Made by a program: the position numbers and the translations under genes. Below are positions 18,067 to 26,955 of a DNA stretch of 64,000 bases, in pieces (within the stretch, counting starts at the first letter, position 1; every line of letters starts with the position of its first letter). The stretch comes from Clostridiales bacterium (GTDB lineage Bacteria > Bacillota > Clostridia > Peptostreptococcales > Anaerovoracaceae), in NCBI GenBank assembly GCA_009911365.1, contig QXXF01000001.1, positions 186,001-250,000 of the forward strand. The letters run 5' to 3'. The notes below the pieces were generated by a model. That model made no database searches and was not told where the DNA came from. It saw only the letters and a program-made list of their open reading frames with translations.

Positions 18067-18945
18067 ATGGAATTACAATTACAACATTTGAGCAAGCTCT
18101 ACGGAACAAAGCACGCTGTCCACAATATCAATGTCAGCTTCACGCCAGGGGTGTATGGCCTGCTGGGCGCTAACGGCGCGGGAAAGACGACTCTGATGCG
18201 AATGATCTGCGGCGTGCTGGAAGCCACCTCCGGCCAGATCCTTCTGAACGGAACCACCATGCGGGAATTAGGGGAACAATACTATGCCCAACTGGGTTAT
18301 ATGCCGCAGGATTTCGGCTTTTATCCTGATTTTACTGCCCGTGAATTCATGCTGTACATGGCTGCGGTGAAAGGGTTGAACAAGAAAAAGGCCAAGTTTC
18401 GAACCGAAAAGCTGCTAGACCTGGTCAATCTCCAGGACACAGCGGATAAAAAGATCAAATCTTACTCCGGCGGCATGAAGCAACGCCTGGGAATTGCCCA
18501 GGCGGCACTCAACGATCCATCTATTCTTATTCTGGACGAGCCCACGGCGGGACTGGACCCCAAAGAGCGGGCGCGCTTTCGCAACCTGATTTCAGACTTC
18601 GCAAAGGAAAAAATCGTAATCTTATCCACGCATATCGTATCCGATGTTTCCTATATCGCAGATACAATTTTGATGATGAAAAGCGGCAAGGTCTTATTGC
18701 GGGGACCCATGGCCGCCGTGACCAGCAGTATCCAGGGTAAAGTGTGGGAAATCTGGATCCCTGACCAGGAAGCGGAGGAATACGACCAGCGGTTTTCCGT
18801 AGTGAACCTGCGCCATGAAAAGGGTATAGCCCAGCTGCGGATCATAAGCGAGGAGCCGCCAAGGGCTGATGCCCTAGCGGTGGCGCCGAATCTGGAAGAT
18901 CTGTTTCTGTATCATTTTGGTGAAAAATCACAGGAGGTAAAATAA
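18067..18945 (+). CDS. ABC transporter ATP-binding protein (ABC-2 exporter type)
   Basis: Energises export together with the membrane protein encoded next. The 293 residues carry Walker A GANGAGKTT (34-42), a Q-loop at PQDFGF, the signature YSGGMKQRL, Walker B ILILDEPTAGLDP and the H-loop STHIVSD, with a C-terminal extension of about 80 residues typical of multidrug or antimicrobial-peptide exporters of the CcmA type. The ATG at 18067 follows GGAG. Position after a two-component system suggests regulated resistance export, as in many Firmicutes, but the substrate is unknown. The permease gene starts one base after its stop. Confidence 0.92.
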   Translation: MELQLQHLSKLYGTKHAVHNINVSFTPGVYGLLGANGAGKTTLMRMICGVLEATSGQILLNGTTMRELGEQYYAQLGYMPQDFGFYPDFTAREFMLYMAAVKGLNKKKAKFRTEKLLDLVNLQDTADKKIKSYSGGMKQRLGIAQAALNDPSILILDEPTAGLDPKERARFRNLISDFAKEKIVILSTHIVSDVSYIADTILMMKSGKVLLRGPMAAVTSSIQGKVWEIWIPDQEAEEYDQRFSVVNLRHEKGIAQLRIISEEPPRADALAVAPNLEDLFLYHFGEKSQEVK

Positions 18946-18946
18946 G

Positions 18947-20173
18947 ATGTTGATCAAATACGAGTTTTTGAAGATGCTGCGCAAAAAGTTCACGCTCATT
19001 GTCATGGCGGCCAGCCTGCTGGTAACGGCCTTTCTCTTTGGCCTGCCCATCATGCAATATCAAATCTACACGCAGGAGGGTGCGCTCAAAGGGTCAGCTG
19101 GCATCTCTTGCACGAAAGAGCAGTACGCTAGCGTGTCCGTTCCCTTGTCCGAGGAGTATATCGAGGAAACGATCTCTGAGGTGCGGCGGCTTTTTAAAAA
19201 TCCCGCTCATGTGGGGTACGATGGAAGCCAGCGATTCCTCATTGGGGACGTTTATTGGAACCACATCGCACCAAAAGAACAGCTCCTAGATTTGATCGCA
19301 AAAACTTACGACAAGCCCAATGAAAGCTCTGGATACGACAAGCTGGCTGAATTAAAAGCCTCAGAGGCCTCAAAGTTCTATCAAGCCATGGAAACGAAAA
19401 TCGAAGCCCAGTTGAACGCACCCTCCCGCATGTTATCCCCGGAGCAAAAGGAGTTCTGGCGGAGCATGGCAAGTAAAGTGGACACGCCATTGCCATATGG
19501 ATATCATGAAGGTTGGAAGATCATAATCAGCAGCTTTGAGCTTTTGATGTTCGCCATATTGGCTATCTGCATAGTGGTCGCGCCTGTTTTTTCCGGTGAA
19601 TACCAAGCAGGAACAGACGCAGTGATTTTATCAGGGAAATACGGAAAAACAAAACTGGTCACCGCAAAAATCCTAGCCTCGTTTTTATTTGGAGTTCTCG
19701 CCTTTACCCTCCATCTCTTTGTGGCGTGCGGGTTGCCACTTGCAGCCTTTGGCGCGGATGGCTGGGATCTTCCCGTCCAGATCGCCAATACATCTATCCC
19801 CTACCCTTTTACATTTCTGCGAGCCACGCTTGTATCTATCGGAGTCGTTTACTTAATTCTGCTGGCTATGATCAGCTTGACACTGCTGCTGTCAGCGAAT
19901 ATGAAAATACCGTACCTGGTTCTGGCCGTGCTTGTGCCAGTGCTGTTCATTCCCATGTTCCTGATGCCGAGCGGAACCGCGGGCGCATATGACCTGACCC
20001 TGCTGCTGCTGCCTTACCGGGCCACCATGCCTGAAATCGGCAAATATATTTCATATCAATTCGGCGGTCTTGTTTTGGATGCGTTTTCCACCAGAGCGAT
20101 TTTGTACGCGTTCTTGACAGCGGTCATGCTGCCGTTTGCCAGGCGGGGATTCAGGAAGCATCAGGTCGCGTGA
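18947..20173 (+). CDS. ABC-2-type transporter permease
   Basis: Membrane partner of the preceding ATPase. The 408 residues show one N-terminal membrane segment (about 17-32), an extracytoplasmic loop of about 160 residues, then a cluster of five hydrophobic segments from about residue 190 to the end, the ABC-2 pattern. GGAGG precedes the ATG. No enzymatic motif is present. It is the last gene of the operon; no terminator is evident in the 37 bases before the opposing decayed ATPase gene. The substrate cannot be predicted. Confidence 0.88.
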   Translation: MLIKYEFLKMLRKKFTLIVMAASLLVTAFLFGLPIMQYQIYTQEGALKGSAGISCTKEQYASVSVPLSEEYIEETISEVRRLFKNPAHVGYDGSQRFLIGDVYWNHIAPKEQLLDLIAKTYDKPNESSGYDKLAELKASEASKFYQAMETKIEAQLNAPSRMLSPEQKEFWRSMASKVDTPLPYGYHEGWKIIISSFELLMFAILAICIVVAPVFSGEYQAGTDAVILSGKYGKTKLVTAKILASFLFGVLAFTLHLFVACGLPLAAFGADGWDLPVQIANTSIPYPFTFLRATLVSIGVVYLILLAMISLTLLLSANMKIPYLVLAVLVPVLFIPMFLMPSGTAGAYDLTLLLLPYRATMPEIGKYISYQFGGLVLDAFSTRAILYAFLTAVMLPFARRGFRKHQVA

Positions 20174-20210
20174 AAAGACGGCGGATAACCAGCTGGGAGA
20201 GACTGATGCT

Positions 20211-21270
20211 CTATCGGTACATTTCCTCTAATGTGACCAGTACCAGACCCTCCTGGCTCTGCTCCTTCACATATGCCGTGAATCCGCTTTTGGAAAAAAG
20301 GATGTAAAACGTCTCATCAAAACCTTTTAGTAGCCTGGATTTTTCCCGCAGGCTTTCCAGTACCTCTTTTCCCAAACGCTCATTTCGGAATTTACATTCT
20401 CCAAAAATCGCCTGGCTTCTTGCCAGGTTCAGACCAATCAGATCAATTTCTTCCTCTCTTTTTTTCTTTGGATTGTTTCCCCACCATCTTCCTATCTTTT
20501 CTTTAAGATTTTCATAGGCAGCCCATCGTCCCGGTTGGCACGCAGAAGATATTGGCGGCACATATCCTCGAAAAGTTGGAGGGTTCTTCAAACAGGTATC
20601 CGTTCTCGTTCAGAAACAGGTCAATGACATTTTGTCGCAAAGACTTCTCCAAATCAATGAGCTCCAGGTATTTAGGAGTCCCGCCTGTAATGCCGTATAC
20701 AATAGCCTTTTCCTCTGGGGAGTACGCTGGTACGAATTCAGCCGACACTCGGTAATCAAAAGGGCGGATCAGAAATTGAGCGGTTCGCCTCCCGTACAGA
20801 GGGCTCTGATACCCCAAGACCTGATTTTCCATGAAACTCATGGAGGAACCGCAGAGCACAAGAAGCAAGCTGCTCTGTTGGTAATATTCATCAATAAAGC
20901 GCTGCAGCACAGATGACATGCTTCTTTCTGAACGAGCCAAATAGGGATATTCGTCAATGACTAAAATAAGCCGCTGGTCTTCCGCTTCTTCATAAATAAA
21001 CTGCAACGCATCTTCATAAGATCGAAATTCCGGCATGGTTTTTCGCCCTGGCATCAGTTCTTTGTAAATCGCTTTGCTCAGTAATGTTAAATTTCTTGCG
21101 CCAGTCGCTTCAATGGCCGTATAGTAAATACACTTTTTTCCCTTTGCGAATTCACGAATCAAAGTGGTTTTTCCGACTCGCCGCCTGCCATAAATAACAG
21201 GCATTTGAAATCCCGGTGCCCCATATAATCGATTTAGTTCTTCCAACTCATGTTGCCTGCCGATGAACAC
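20211..21270 (-). pseudogene. Archaeal-type ATPase / DUF234 protein, internally deleted and frameshifted
   Basis: The 5' part has a normal STAND-like ATPase domain: MFIGRQHELEELNRLYG, Walker A VIYGRRRVGKTTLI, Walker B LILVIDEYPYLARS and sensor LVLCGSSMSFM. It reads normally to FEEPSNF near 20560. After that the sequence jumps to FEDMCRQYLLRAN in a second frame and then to GRWWGNNPKKKREEEIDLI in a third, which begins the conserved nuclease-like C-terminal domain (GECKFR). In intact relatives about 90-120 residues, including a winged helix, lie between these parts. So one internal deletion and at least one further frameshift have destroyed the gene. Confidence 0.85.
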
Positions 21271-21675
21271 GTCCGCCTCCTTGCTGAAAATAACTTCACT
21301 GAATCGTGTTTCAGTAAACTTACATTTTTATCTTATCGCGCGAAAGCACTGCCGGCAACGGTTTCTGAATGTTTTCTAAACTCAGCGTCCCCATGTTTCC
21401 AAAAAAATCTGACACGTTTCCTGCCTTTCTGACACTTTTTAGCCGTGGTAAAAGGAAACTGTATAAGGAGGTGCTGGTCTGCCGGACTTTGCTGATCATG
21501 CTTTTGTTGATATTCCAGTGAAACCAGCCCTTCTGGCGCTTCCATAAAAAAACGCACCTCTGGCTTTTCATTTGGCCCGGTTCTTGCGTGTTAATAAGAA
21601 CGAAAAGTAAGGGAAACAATGGTTTTTCGCAAATAAATATAATATGGCCTATAAAGGCGGCATATGGAGGTAACC
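21271..21675. other. Intergenic region without recognisable gene
   Basis: About 400 bases between the decayed ATPase gene and the VOC gene. Short open frames on both strands have no family resemblance or ribosome binding sites. The last 80 bases, rich in A and T with TATAATATGG at about 21638-21647, probably hold the VOC promoter. Confidence 0.35.
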
Positions 21676-22143
21676 ATGAAAATAACAGGACTCACACACA
21701 TTGTCGTATGTGTAACGGACATCGAACAATCAATCAAATTTTACACAGAGATGATGGGTTTTCAGATCACAGAAGGTCCCATGCCGCCCATTCTGGATTC
21801 TGAAGACAGCATGGGCATGGGCTTCGCTGATCGCGTCACAAGAACTTGCATTTTAGAATGTGAAGCAGGTTTTTCCCTCGAACTTGCGCAGTTCCTAGAG
21901 CCTAAACCAGCGTGCCTAGTAGACAAGCTGAATTTGGTCGGCAAGCACCACATCGCGTATCAGGTGGACGATATCTACGAATGGTATCACAAGTGGGTGG
22001 AAGCGGGTCTGCCCGCATATTATAAGCCCGTCCTTGTGAACGCTGAAAATGAAGAGGATTCCTTTTATTGGGCATATGTAAAAGACCCCGATGGAATCAC
22101 CCTAGAACTCAACAAAAACTTCATCCCCGGATTTAAACGCTAG
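21676..22143 (+). CDS. VOC-superfamily (glyoxalase/dioxygenase-like) protein
   Basis: Small metal-dependent enzyme of the vicinal oxygen chelate superfamily; the reaction is unknown. The 155 residues show the paired beta-alpha-beta modules: GLTHIVVCVTDIEQSIKFYTE with a metal-type His at the start, KHHIAYQVDDI with the second module His, and KDPDGITLELNK with the Glu ligand. The ATG at 21676 has GGAGG five bases upstream; an earlier in-frame ATG overlaps that site and is unlikely. It stands alone, and its 3' end overlaps by 42 bases an antisense remnant of another gene. Confidence 0.88.
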   Translation: MKITGLTHIVVCVTDIEQSIKFYTEMMGFQITEGPMPPILDSEDSMGMGFADRVTRTCILECEAGFSLELAQFLEPKPACLVDKLNLVGKHHIAYQVDDIYEWYHKWVEAGLPAYYKPVLVNAENEEDSFYWAYVKDPDGITLELNKNFIPGFKR

Positions 22144-22296
22144 GTCAGGGTGAAAGTCGAATTTCACCGCACCAACGGCGATACCGGGACCAACTGCGCA
22201 CTGGATGCGGGCGATTCCTTCGTTTCCAAATCCAGCGCATAATTCAATGGCTGAGCAGCCTTTCGCCACCAGTTTCTTCTTACTCCAAGATGGCAC
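22102..22296 (-). pseudogene. C-terminal remnant of a DUF6506-like protein
   Basis: The minus-strand frame encodes KKKLVAKGCSAIELCAGFGNEGIARI, then VGPGIAVGAVKFDFHP. This matches my memory of the C-terminal half of small DUF6506-type proteins (an AIELCGGFG...VGAVRF pattern). The N-terminal half is absent: upstream lies a terminator and then the TudS-like gene, and no ribosome binding site precedes the first ATG. It overlaps the VOC gene on the other strand. Best read as a leftover of a deleted gene; its antisense position argues against expression. Confidence 0.45.
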
Positions 22297-22310
22297 GTAA
22301 AAACAACAAA

Positions 22311-22338
22311 GGCCGGGAGCTTGTTTTGGCTCCCAGCC
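22311..22338 (-). terminator. Terminator after the pyrimidine operon
   Basis: GGC-GGGAGC at 22311-22320 pairs with GCTCCC-GCC at 22329-22338 around TTGTTTTG. On the minus strand it is followed by TTTGTTGTTTTTA. It lies 17 bases past the stop of the TudS-like gene. Confidence 0.8.
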
Positions 22339-22355
22339 CGCATTAAAAATCTCCG

Positions 22356-22934
22356 CTATTTACATACAGACTCTACAAATGCTCTAAAATCACGGATAAT
22401 CTTATCCATGTCCGCTGATTCATCATCCAGCGCCAACCCATAAAACGGCGGCACTTTTAAATCTCTTGCCTCAATGGCTTTCCGCAGCTCTTCGATATAC
22501 ACGCCCTGCCCTTCCACGATCGCATCATTGAAGTTCAAATCCACAGGACTTCCGCCCCATCGCTCATCCCATGCTGTAATAGAAACACCGCAAGTCGGTG
22601 AGCCATCGCAACCTAATACAGCGACCACCTCGTAACCCTCCCGGGCATATTCTTCCATATAAGTCACCTGCCGCTCCGCGATTTCCCGGCAATGATTCCT
22701 GAATCCCCGGCTGTCATAAAGATTCTTGGTCTGCCACCACCTTTGGATGCCCAGCAGCAGAGTTTCTGGGCAATCCATCTGCTGGATCCCTAGACCCTGG
22801 TCATACAAGGTGTCGAACACTTCTTTGCACATGCCTGGGTAACGTGCCAGACCCTTGACTTTGTTGTTGGTGTTTAAAAGGCAGCTTGCCACGAATACCA
22901 CTTTGCCACTTCTCTTGTCTGCTTTTCTGTCCAT
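22356..22934 (-). CDS. DUF523/TudS-like Fe-S protein (thiouracil desulfidase family)
   Basis: Relatives of TudS remove sulfur from 2-thiouracil using a [4Fe-4S] cluster held by three cysteines. The 192 residues carry the family cysteine motifs: Cys18 in VASCLLN, Cys55 in DCPE, and Cys109/Cys115 in GCDGSPTCGV. The ATG at 22934 lies eight bases from AAGGAG. It is the third gene of a codB-codA operon, a context that supports a role on a thio- or modified pyrimidine base. That substrate link is inference; DUF523 proteins occur in many contexts and this one is longer than the shortest members. Confidence 0.8.
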   Translation of the reverse strand: MDRKADKRSGKVVFVASCLLNTNNKVKGLARYPGMCKEVFDTLYDQGLGIQQMDCPETLLLGIQRWWQTKNLYDSRGFRNHCREIAERQVTYMEEYAREGYEVVAVLGCDGSPTCGVSITAWDERWGGSPVDLNFNDAIVEGQGVYIEELRKAIEARDLKVPPFYGLALDDESADMDKIIRDFRAFVESVCK

Positions 22935-22947
22935 TGATTCCACTCCT

Positions 22948-24234
22948 TTACTTTCTATTTTTCAATTTAAAATCCACTTGTTCCTCATTGTTCTGAAATC
23001 CCAGAAATCTTCTCCGTGCTGGCTCTGTCCGGGCAATCACCTTTCCCTTCCATATGGTGTATAGCACTTCCGCGCTCAGTCTAATCGCATCAAACTCGCT
23101 GTCCGCGTCTAGGATAATCATGTTCGCCGGATTTCCCACCTGAATGCCGTAATCTGTGAGTCCCATGGTCTTCGCGCCATTGACCGTGATCATGTCCAAT
23201 AAAGCGCTTACCTGTCCATAGCCGCTGAGGTGCGCATAGTTCATTAATAAATTGACTGCGCTTAAAGGTGACCCTTTTCCCATGGGATACCAGGGATCCA
23301 TGATGTCATCGCTTCCCACGGAAACATTGACGCCCGCTGCCAGCAATTCGTCCACCCGGGTGTGCCCTCTGTGCCGGGGATACCCGTCCGTTCTGTTCTG
23401 CAGGCAGGAATTGGCATATGGATTTGTCACAATATTGACTCTCGCCCTCTTGATATTACCAATCAATTTCTGCGCGAAATCATTATTATAATTATGCATT
23501 GCTGTCGTATGGCTCGCTGTTACTCGTCCTTCCATCCCCCTGATAATGGTTTCCCTGACTATAGTCTCTATGTACCGTGACTGCTCGTCTGTGTTTTCAT
23601 CACAATGGATATCTACCATTAAACCATATTTCTCAGCTAAATCAAATACAAATTTTACATCCCTGAGTCCATCTTCATAAGAAAGTTCCATGTATGGCAG
23701 TCCCCCAACCGCGTCGCAGCCTTTGCGAACAGCCTTTTCTAAGAGTTCGGCTCCCTTTTTTGATGTAAAAATACAATCCTGAGGAAAAGCCACTACCTGC
23801 AACTCCGCGAAGCTTTTGACTTCTTCCTTGACCTCTAATAATGCCTCCACCGCGTTTCCTGTCACATCCGTAGCATCCGCATGGGTCCTAATAAAAGGGC
23901 TTCCATTGGCAACTTCCCACTTGATCACTTCAATAGCGTTTCTTTTGATGGTTTCTTTGTCCAGTTTTTTCTTGTGTTCTCCCCAGATCTCGATTCCTTC
24001 CAAAAGCGTTCCACTCATATTGTACCTTGGATGACCCACGCTTAGGACCGCATCCAGGTGAAGGTGCGATTCGCAGAAAGGCGGTAACACCAAGTTTTGA
24101 CAGGCATCGATTATTTCTGTTCCAGGGGAAGAAATCTCTTCCTCGATCTTGCTGAAAACACCATCTTCAACGAGGATATCCACGATTTCGCCGTTTCTCA
24201 TCCTTCCATTTTTGATTAAAAGATCTTTACTCAT
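22948..24234 (-). CDS. codA: Cytosine deaminase (amidohydrolase family)
   Basis: Hydrolyses cytosine to uracil and ammonia in the cytoplasm. The 428 residues have the amidohydrolase metal motif SHLHLD (His57, His59), the downstream HCDEN, ASHTTAM and GSDDIMDPWYPMG motifs that match Escherichia coli CodA, and a normal length. The ATG at 24234 follows GGAGG by eight bases and overlaps the permease gene by eight bases; the longer open frame upstream lies inside codB. Relatives can act on isoguanine or other modified bases, so some breadth is possible. Confidence 0.9.
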   Translation of the reverse strand: MSKDLLIKNGRMRNGEIVDILVEDGVFSKIEEEISSPGTEIIDACQNLVLPPFCESHLHLDAVLSVGHPRYNMSGTLLEGIEIWGEHKKKLDKETIKRNAIEVIKWEVANGSPFIRTHADATDVTGNAVEALLEVKEEVKSFAELQVVAFPQDCIFTSKKGAELLEKAVRKGCDAVGGLPYMELSYEDGLRDVKFVFDLAEKYGLMVDIHCDENTDEQSRYIETIVRETIIRGMEGRVTASHTTAMHNYNNDFAQKLIGNIKRARVNIVTNPYANSCLQNRTDGYPRHRGHTRVDELLAAGVNVSVGSDDIMDPWYPMGKGSPLSAVNLLMNYAHLSGYGQVSALLDMITVNGAKTMGLTDYGIQVGNPANMIILDADSEFDAIRLSAEVLYTIWKGKVIARTEPARRRFLGFQNNEEQVDFKLKNRK

Positions 24235-25522
24235 TAGAAGCACCTCCTCGTTCCGAGGCCTTCCCAATGAAATACCAAAGCAGCCCAATCACGATAAAAG
24301 TCGGTACGCAGGCACCTAAGGCTGGCCACAGGTATGCCAGAAGGTTGTACAATGCTACTCCAATCAGCCATACGACAATGGCGCTCCAGCGGAAACCACC
24401 GCTATACCAGTAAATCGATGAAGCATTTTCCTTTAACATTTCTTCTGCGGAAACATTTTGCTTTTTCACCAGGAAAAAATCAACTAACATAATCGCGATC
24501 AGCGGGATAAAGATCGAACCTACCACAGTCAAAAATATTATGAAATGGCCGATGAGGTTTGGTATAATCGCGACGCCGCCAACCACGACTCCTGCTGGAA
24601 CAATGATTTTCCATGGCTCAACCTTTGGAAACACATTGACAAAGGAAATGCTTGCCGAATACAAATTGATCACGTTCGTTGTCACGGAAGACAGCACGAT
24701 AATCAGCAGCGCCGGGATCCCCAGGCCAGCCGCCAGTAGAAAATCCACAGGATTGGCGCTTCCGGTAGTCACTGCTGATATGGCTCCAATAAACATAAAG
24801 GACGCAGCACCTGCCAAAGAGCCCCAAAGCGTCCCCCAGCCCGCCGTGCCCGCACTTTTCGCGTAACGGGTATAATCACAAACCATCGGTCCCCAGGCAA
24901 ACGCGTTGCTCGCCACAATATCCAATCCTGTCATAATGCCAATGGCCGCCACTGGCGTATATGTAAAGATGGACTGGAATCCATAGCGTTTGAAGATTAA
25001 CACCGCAACGATCAAAGTGAGGATAGCTAAAAGCGGCACAGATAATCTTTGGAGCCAAGTGATGGAGCGAAAGCCATAAGCTGTGATCAGCAGTTGCACA
25101 ACAGCCGTGATGATGATCCAAAGGGTGAGATTGTCAAACCCGGTCAGGCTCGCTATGATCGCATTGATAGACGAACCACAGATCACACTCACATTCGCCG
25201 CCCATCCTAACAGCTGAATGCCGTTGGCAATGGATGGAAGATAGGACCCTCTAATCCCAAAGGTCATTCTCGCTGCTGCCATGGTAGGAGTTTTGACTTT
25301 ATAACCGATATTTCCTAGGGCTAACAGCGGCAAAAAAACAATGATATTGCCCACAATTAAAATAAAGAGCAATTTCCAAAATCCCAGCTCTGCCAAAGAT
25401 CCCCCGATCATCAGTCGGGGAACAGCGACATTTGCGCAGAACCAGATAAAAGCGATGTCCCACAAGCCGGTTTGCTGTTCCTCTACAGTCGCAACCGCCA
25501 GTTTTTCCTGTTCAAGTTTCAT
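24227..25522 (-). CDS. codB: Cytosine permease (NCS1 family)
   Basis: Membrane symporter for cytosine or a related base. The 431 residues form about twelve hydrophobic segments with NCS1 features such as WDIAFIWFCANVAVPRLMIGG in the first segment region and MTFGIRGSYLPS. The next gene is codA, so uptake and deamination are encoded together, as in CodBA. An AAAGGAGCTGAAC site precedes the ATG. A consensus promoter and a perfect palindromic operator lie directly upstream. Confidence 0.9.
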   Translation of the reverse strand: MKLEQEKLAVATVEEQQTGLWDIAFIWFCANVAVPRLMIGGSLAELGFWKLLFILIVGNIIVFLPLLALGNIGYKVKTPTMAAARMTFGIRGSYLPSIANGIQLLGWAANVSVICGSSINAIIASLTGFDNLTLWIIITAVVQLLITAYGFRSITWLQRLSVPLLAILTLIVAVLIFKRYGFQSIFTYTPVAAIGIMTGLDIVASNAFAWGPMVCDYTRYAKSAGTAGWGTLWGSLAGAASFMFIGAISAVTTGSANPVDFLLAAGLGIPALLIIVLSSVTTNVINLYSASISFVNVFPKVEPWKIIVPAGVVVGGVAIIPNLIGHFIIFLTVVGSIFIPLIAIMLVDFFLVKKQNVSAEEMLKENASSIYWYSGGFRWSAIVVWLIGVALYNLLAYLWPALGACVPTFIVIGLLWYFIGKASERGGASNE

Positions 25523-25550
25523 GTTCAGCTCCTTTCTAGTAGAAAATCAT

Positions 25551-25568
25551 AATGTAAACGTTTACATT
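25551..25568. promoter_or_regulatory. LacI-type operator between codB and its divergent regulator
   Basis: Perfect 18-bp palindrome AATGTAAACGTTTACATT with the central CG expected of LacI/PurR-family operators. It begins just downstream of the predicted codB transcription start, so a bound repressor would block elongation or initiation. The regulator gene starts about 300 bases away on the other strand. Confidence 0.85.
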
Positions 25569-25579
25569 TTATTAATATG

Positions 25580-25608
25580 AATATATACGGTATTCTGACA
25601 ATTGTCAA
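25580..25608 (-). promoter_or_regulatory. codB-codA operon promoter
   Basis: Read on the minus strand: TTGACA (25608-25603), a 17-base spacer, TATATT (25585-25580). The -35 region is embedded in a second perfect palindrome, TGACAATTGTCA (25596-25607), which may be a further protein site or chance. Confidence 0.85.
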
Positions 25609-25861
25609 TGAAAATTTCGTTTATTTTCCAACCTTCTGCACACTTTTTATCATTCAGGCTTCTTAATTATACATATTTTTTATGAAATCCTTTTCATTTT
25701 TATTGCATTTTCTGCGATCTTGCAGTATACTCATCTTGATTGCTCCATTGTGCAGAAAAAGCAGCCGCACATTGTTTGAACGTGGCGATAGCGCAGAGAA
25801 AAGACTATGTTTTCTGAAAGTTCAGCTTGTGCTCAAACTCCTTTTCCTGTATACTTTTTGC

Positions 25862-26902
25862 ATGAGCAAGCAAACGATCAACATTAAAGATATTGCAGAA
25901 ATAACCGGTTTGTCCACGGCTACGATTTCCCGTGTGATGAACCACCCTGAAAAAGTCCGCCTTGACACACGAGAGAAAGTCTTGGCTGCCATGGAGCAAA
26001 GCGGTTACCTCCCCAATCATCTGGCCCGCGGACTGATATCAGGCAAAACACATACTATTGCGCTACTTGTTCCGGATATCGAGCATACCACATACCAAAT
26101 GATTTTATCCGGAGTCGAAACCATTTCAATTGACAAACACTATAACGTTTTTTTATGTAATACGCACAGCGATCCCGTTATTGAATACGAATACATAAAA
26201 ATGGCAGTCAATAAGGGCGTAGACGGAATCATCCTTTCCAATTCTAGTCTGAGGTATAATCAGACAAAAATATTGGATGACAACTCGATTCCTTTTATTC
26301 ATATTGGAAAAAAGACACTTCTGGGATGCAGTAATAGGTGTTATATTGATCATTCGAGAGATGCGCAAAAAGTAACGGAGCACTTGAAATCCATGGGGCA
26401 CAAAGAAATCGTCTTAGTTTTGAATGATGAGTCTGAGGAAACCAGAGGACAATTGATCGAGGGTTACGCGCAAGCATTGGGAAAAGATCCCGCCTCGCTC
26501 AAAGACCACATTTATAGTTGCGCTAATAGTCTGGAAGGGGGTTTTTACATTGCCAGCAAGCTGATTGATGAAAACCGGTTGGGACGTGCCATATTGACCG
26601 CCACGGACCTGCAAGCTTTCGGGATTTTGAAAGCAGCTCAAAAAAACAATGTGCGAATCCCTAATGATTTGGCATTGGCCTGTATGAACGATTCTTCTGT
26701 CTGCGCTTTAGTCTCCCCTCCATTGACCTGTATTGCTGCGCCTTCCAAACGGCTAGGCATGGTCGCAGCGAGAATGCTATTTGACTCAATTGCGGATCGG
26801 AACCTGGAATCTATAGAACTGCAGGATGTCATCTTGCAATCCACTTTAAAGATACGCCAATCTTGCGGAAACACGAAGAATATTTATGAGTCATTTGAAT
26901 AA
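25862..26902 (+). CDS. LacI-family transcriptional regulator of the pyrimidine cluster
   Basis: The 346 residues start with a LacI helix-turn-helix (INIKDIAEITGLSTATISRVMN) and hinge helix (LPNHLARGLISGKT), followed by a periplasmic-binding-type sensor domain (TIALLVPDIEH onward) that ends VILQSTLKIRQSC. The frame is open for 60 codons upstream, but the family N-terminus fixes the ATG at 25862. The gene is divergent from codBA, with a LacI-type palindrome between them, and is followed 53 bases later by the PreA-like gene on the same strand. The effector is presumably a pyrimidine base or nucleoside. Confidence 0.92.
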   Translation: MSKQTINIKDIAEITGLSTATISRVMNHPEKVRLDTREKVLAAMEQSGYLPNHLARGLISGKTHTIALLVPDIEHTTYQMILSGVETISIDKHYNVFLCNTHSDPVIEYEYIKMAVNKGVDGIILSNSSLRYNQTKILDDNSIPFIHIGKKTLLGCSNRCYIDHSRDAQKVTEHLKSMGHKEIVLVLNDESEETRGQLIEGYAQALGKDPASLKDHIYSCANSLEGGFYIASKLIDENRLGRAILTATDLQAFGILKAAQKNNVRIPNDLALACMNDSSVCALVSPPLTCIAAPSKRLGMVAARMLFDSIADRNLESIELQDVILQSTLKIRQSCGNTKNIYESFE

Positions 26903-26955
26903 AAAGCGAAAATGATGAAATAAGAGATTCCTCATTATAAGAAGGAGAGCATAAA

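Noticed and set aside
21320-21619. Two overlapping minus-strand frames of 99 and 74 codons
   Set aside because: No ribosome binding site or recognisable motif; overlapping frames in an intergenic region are probably chance.
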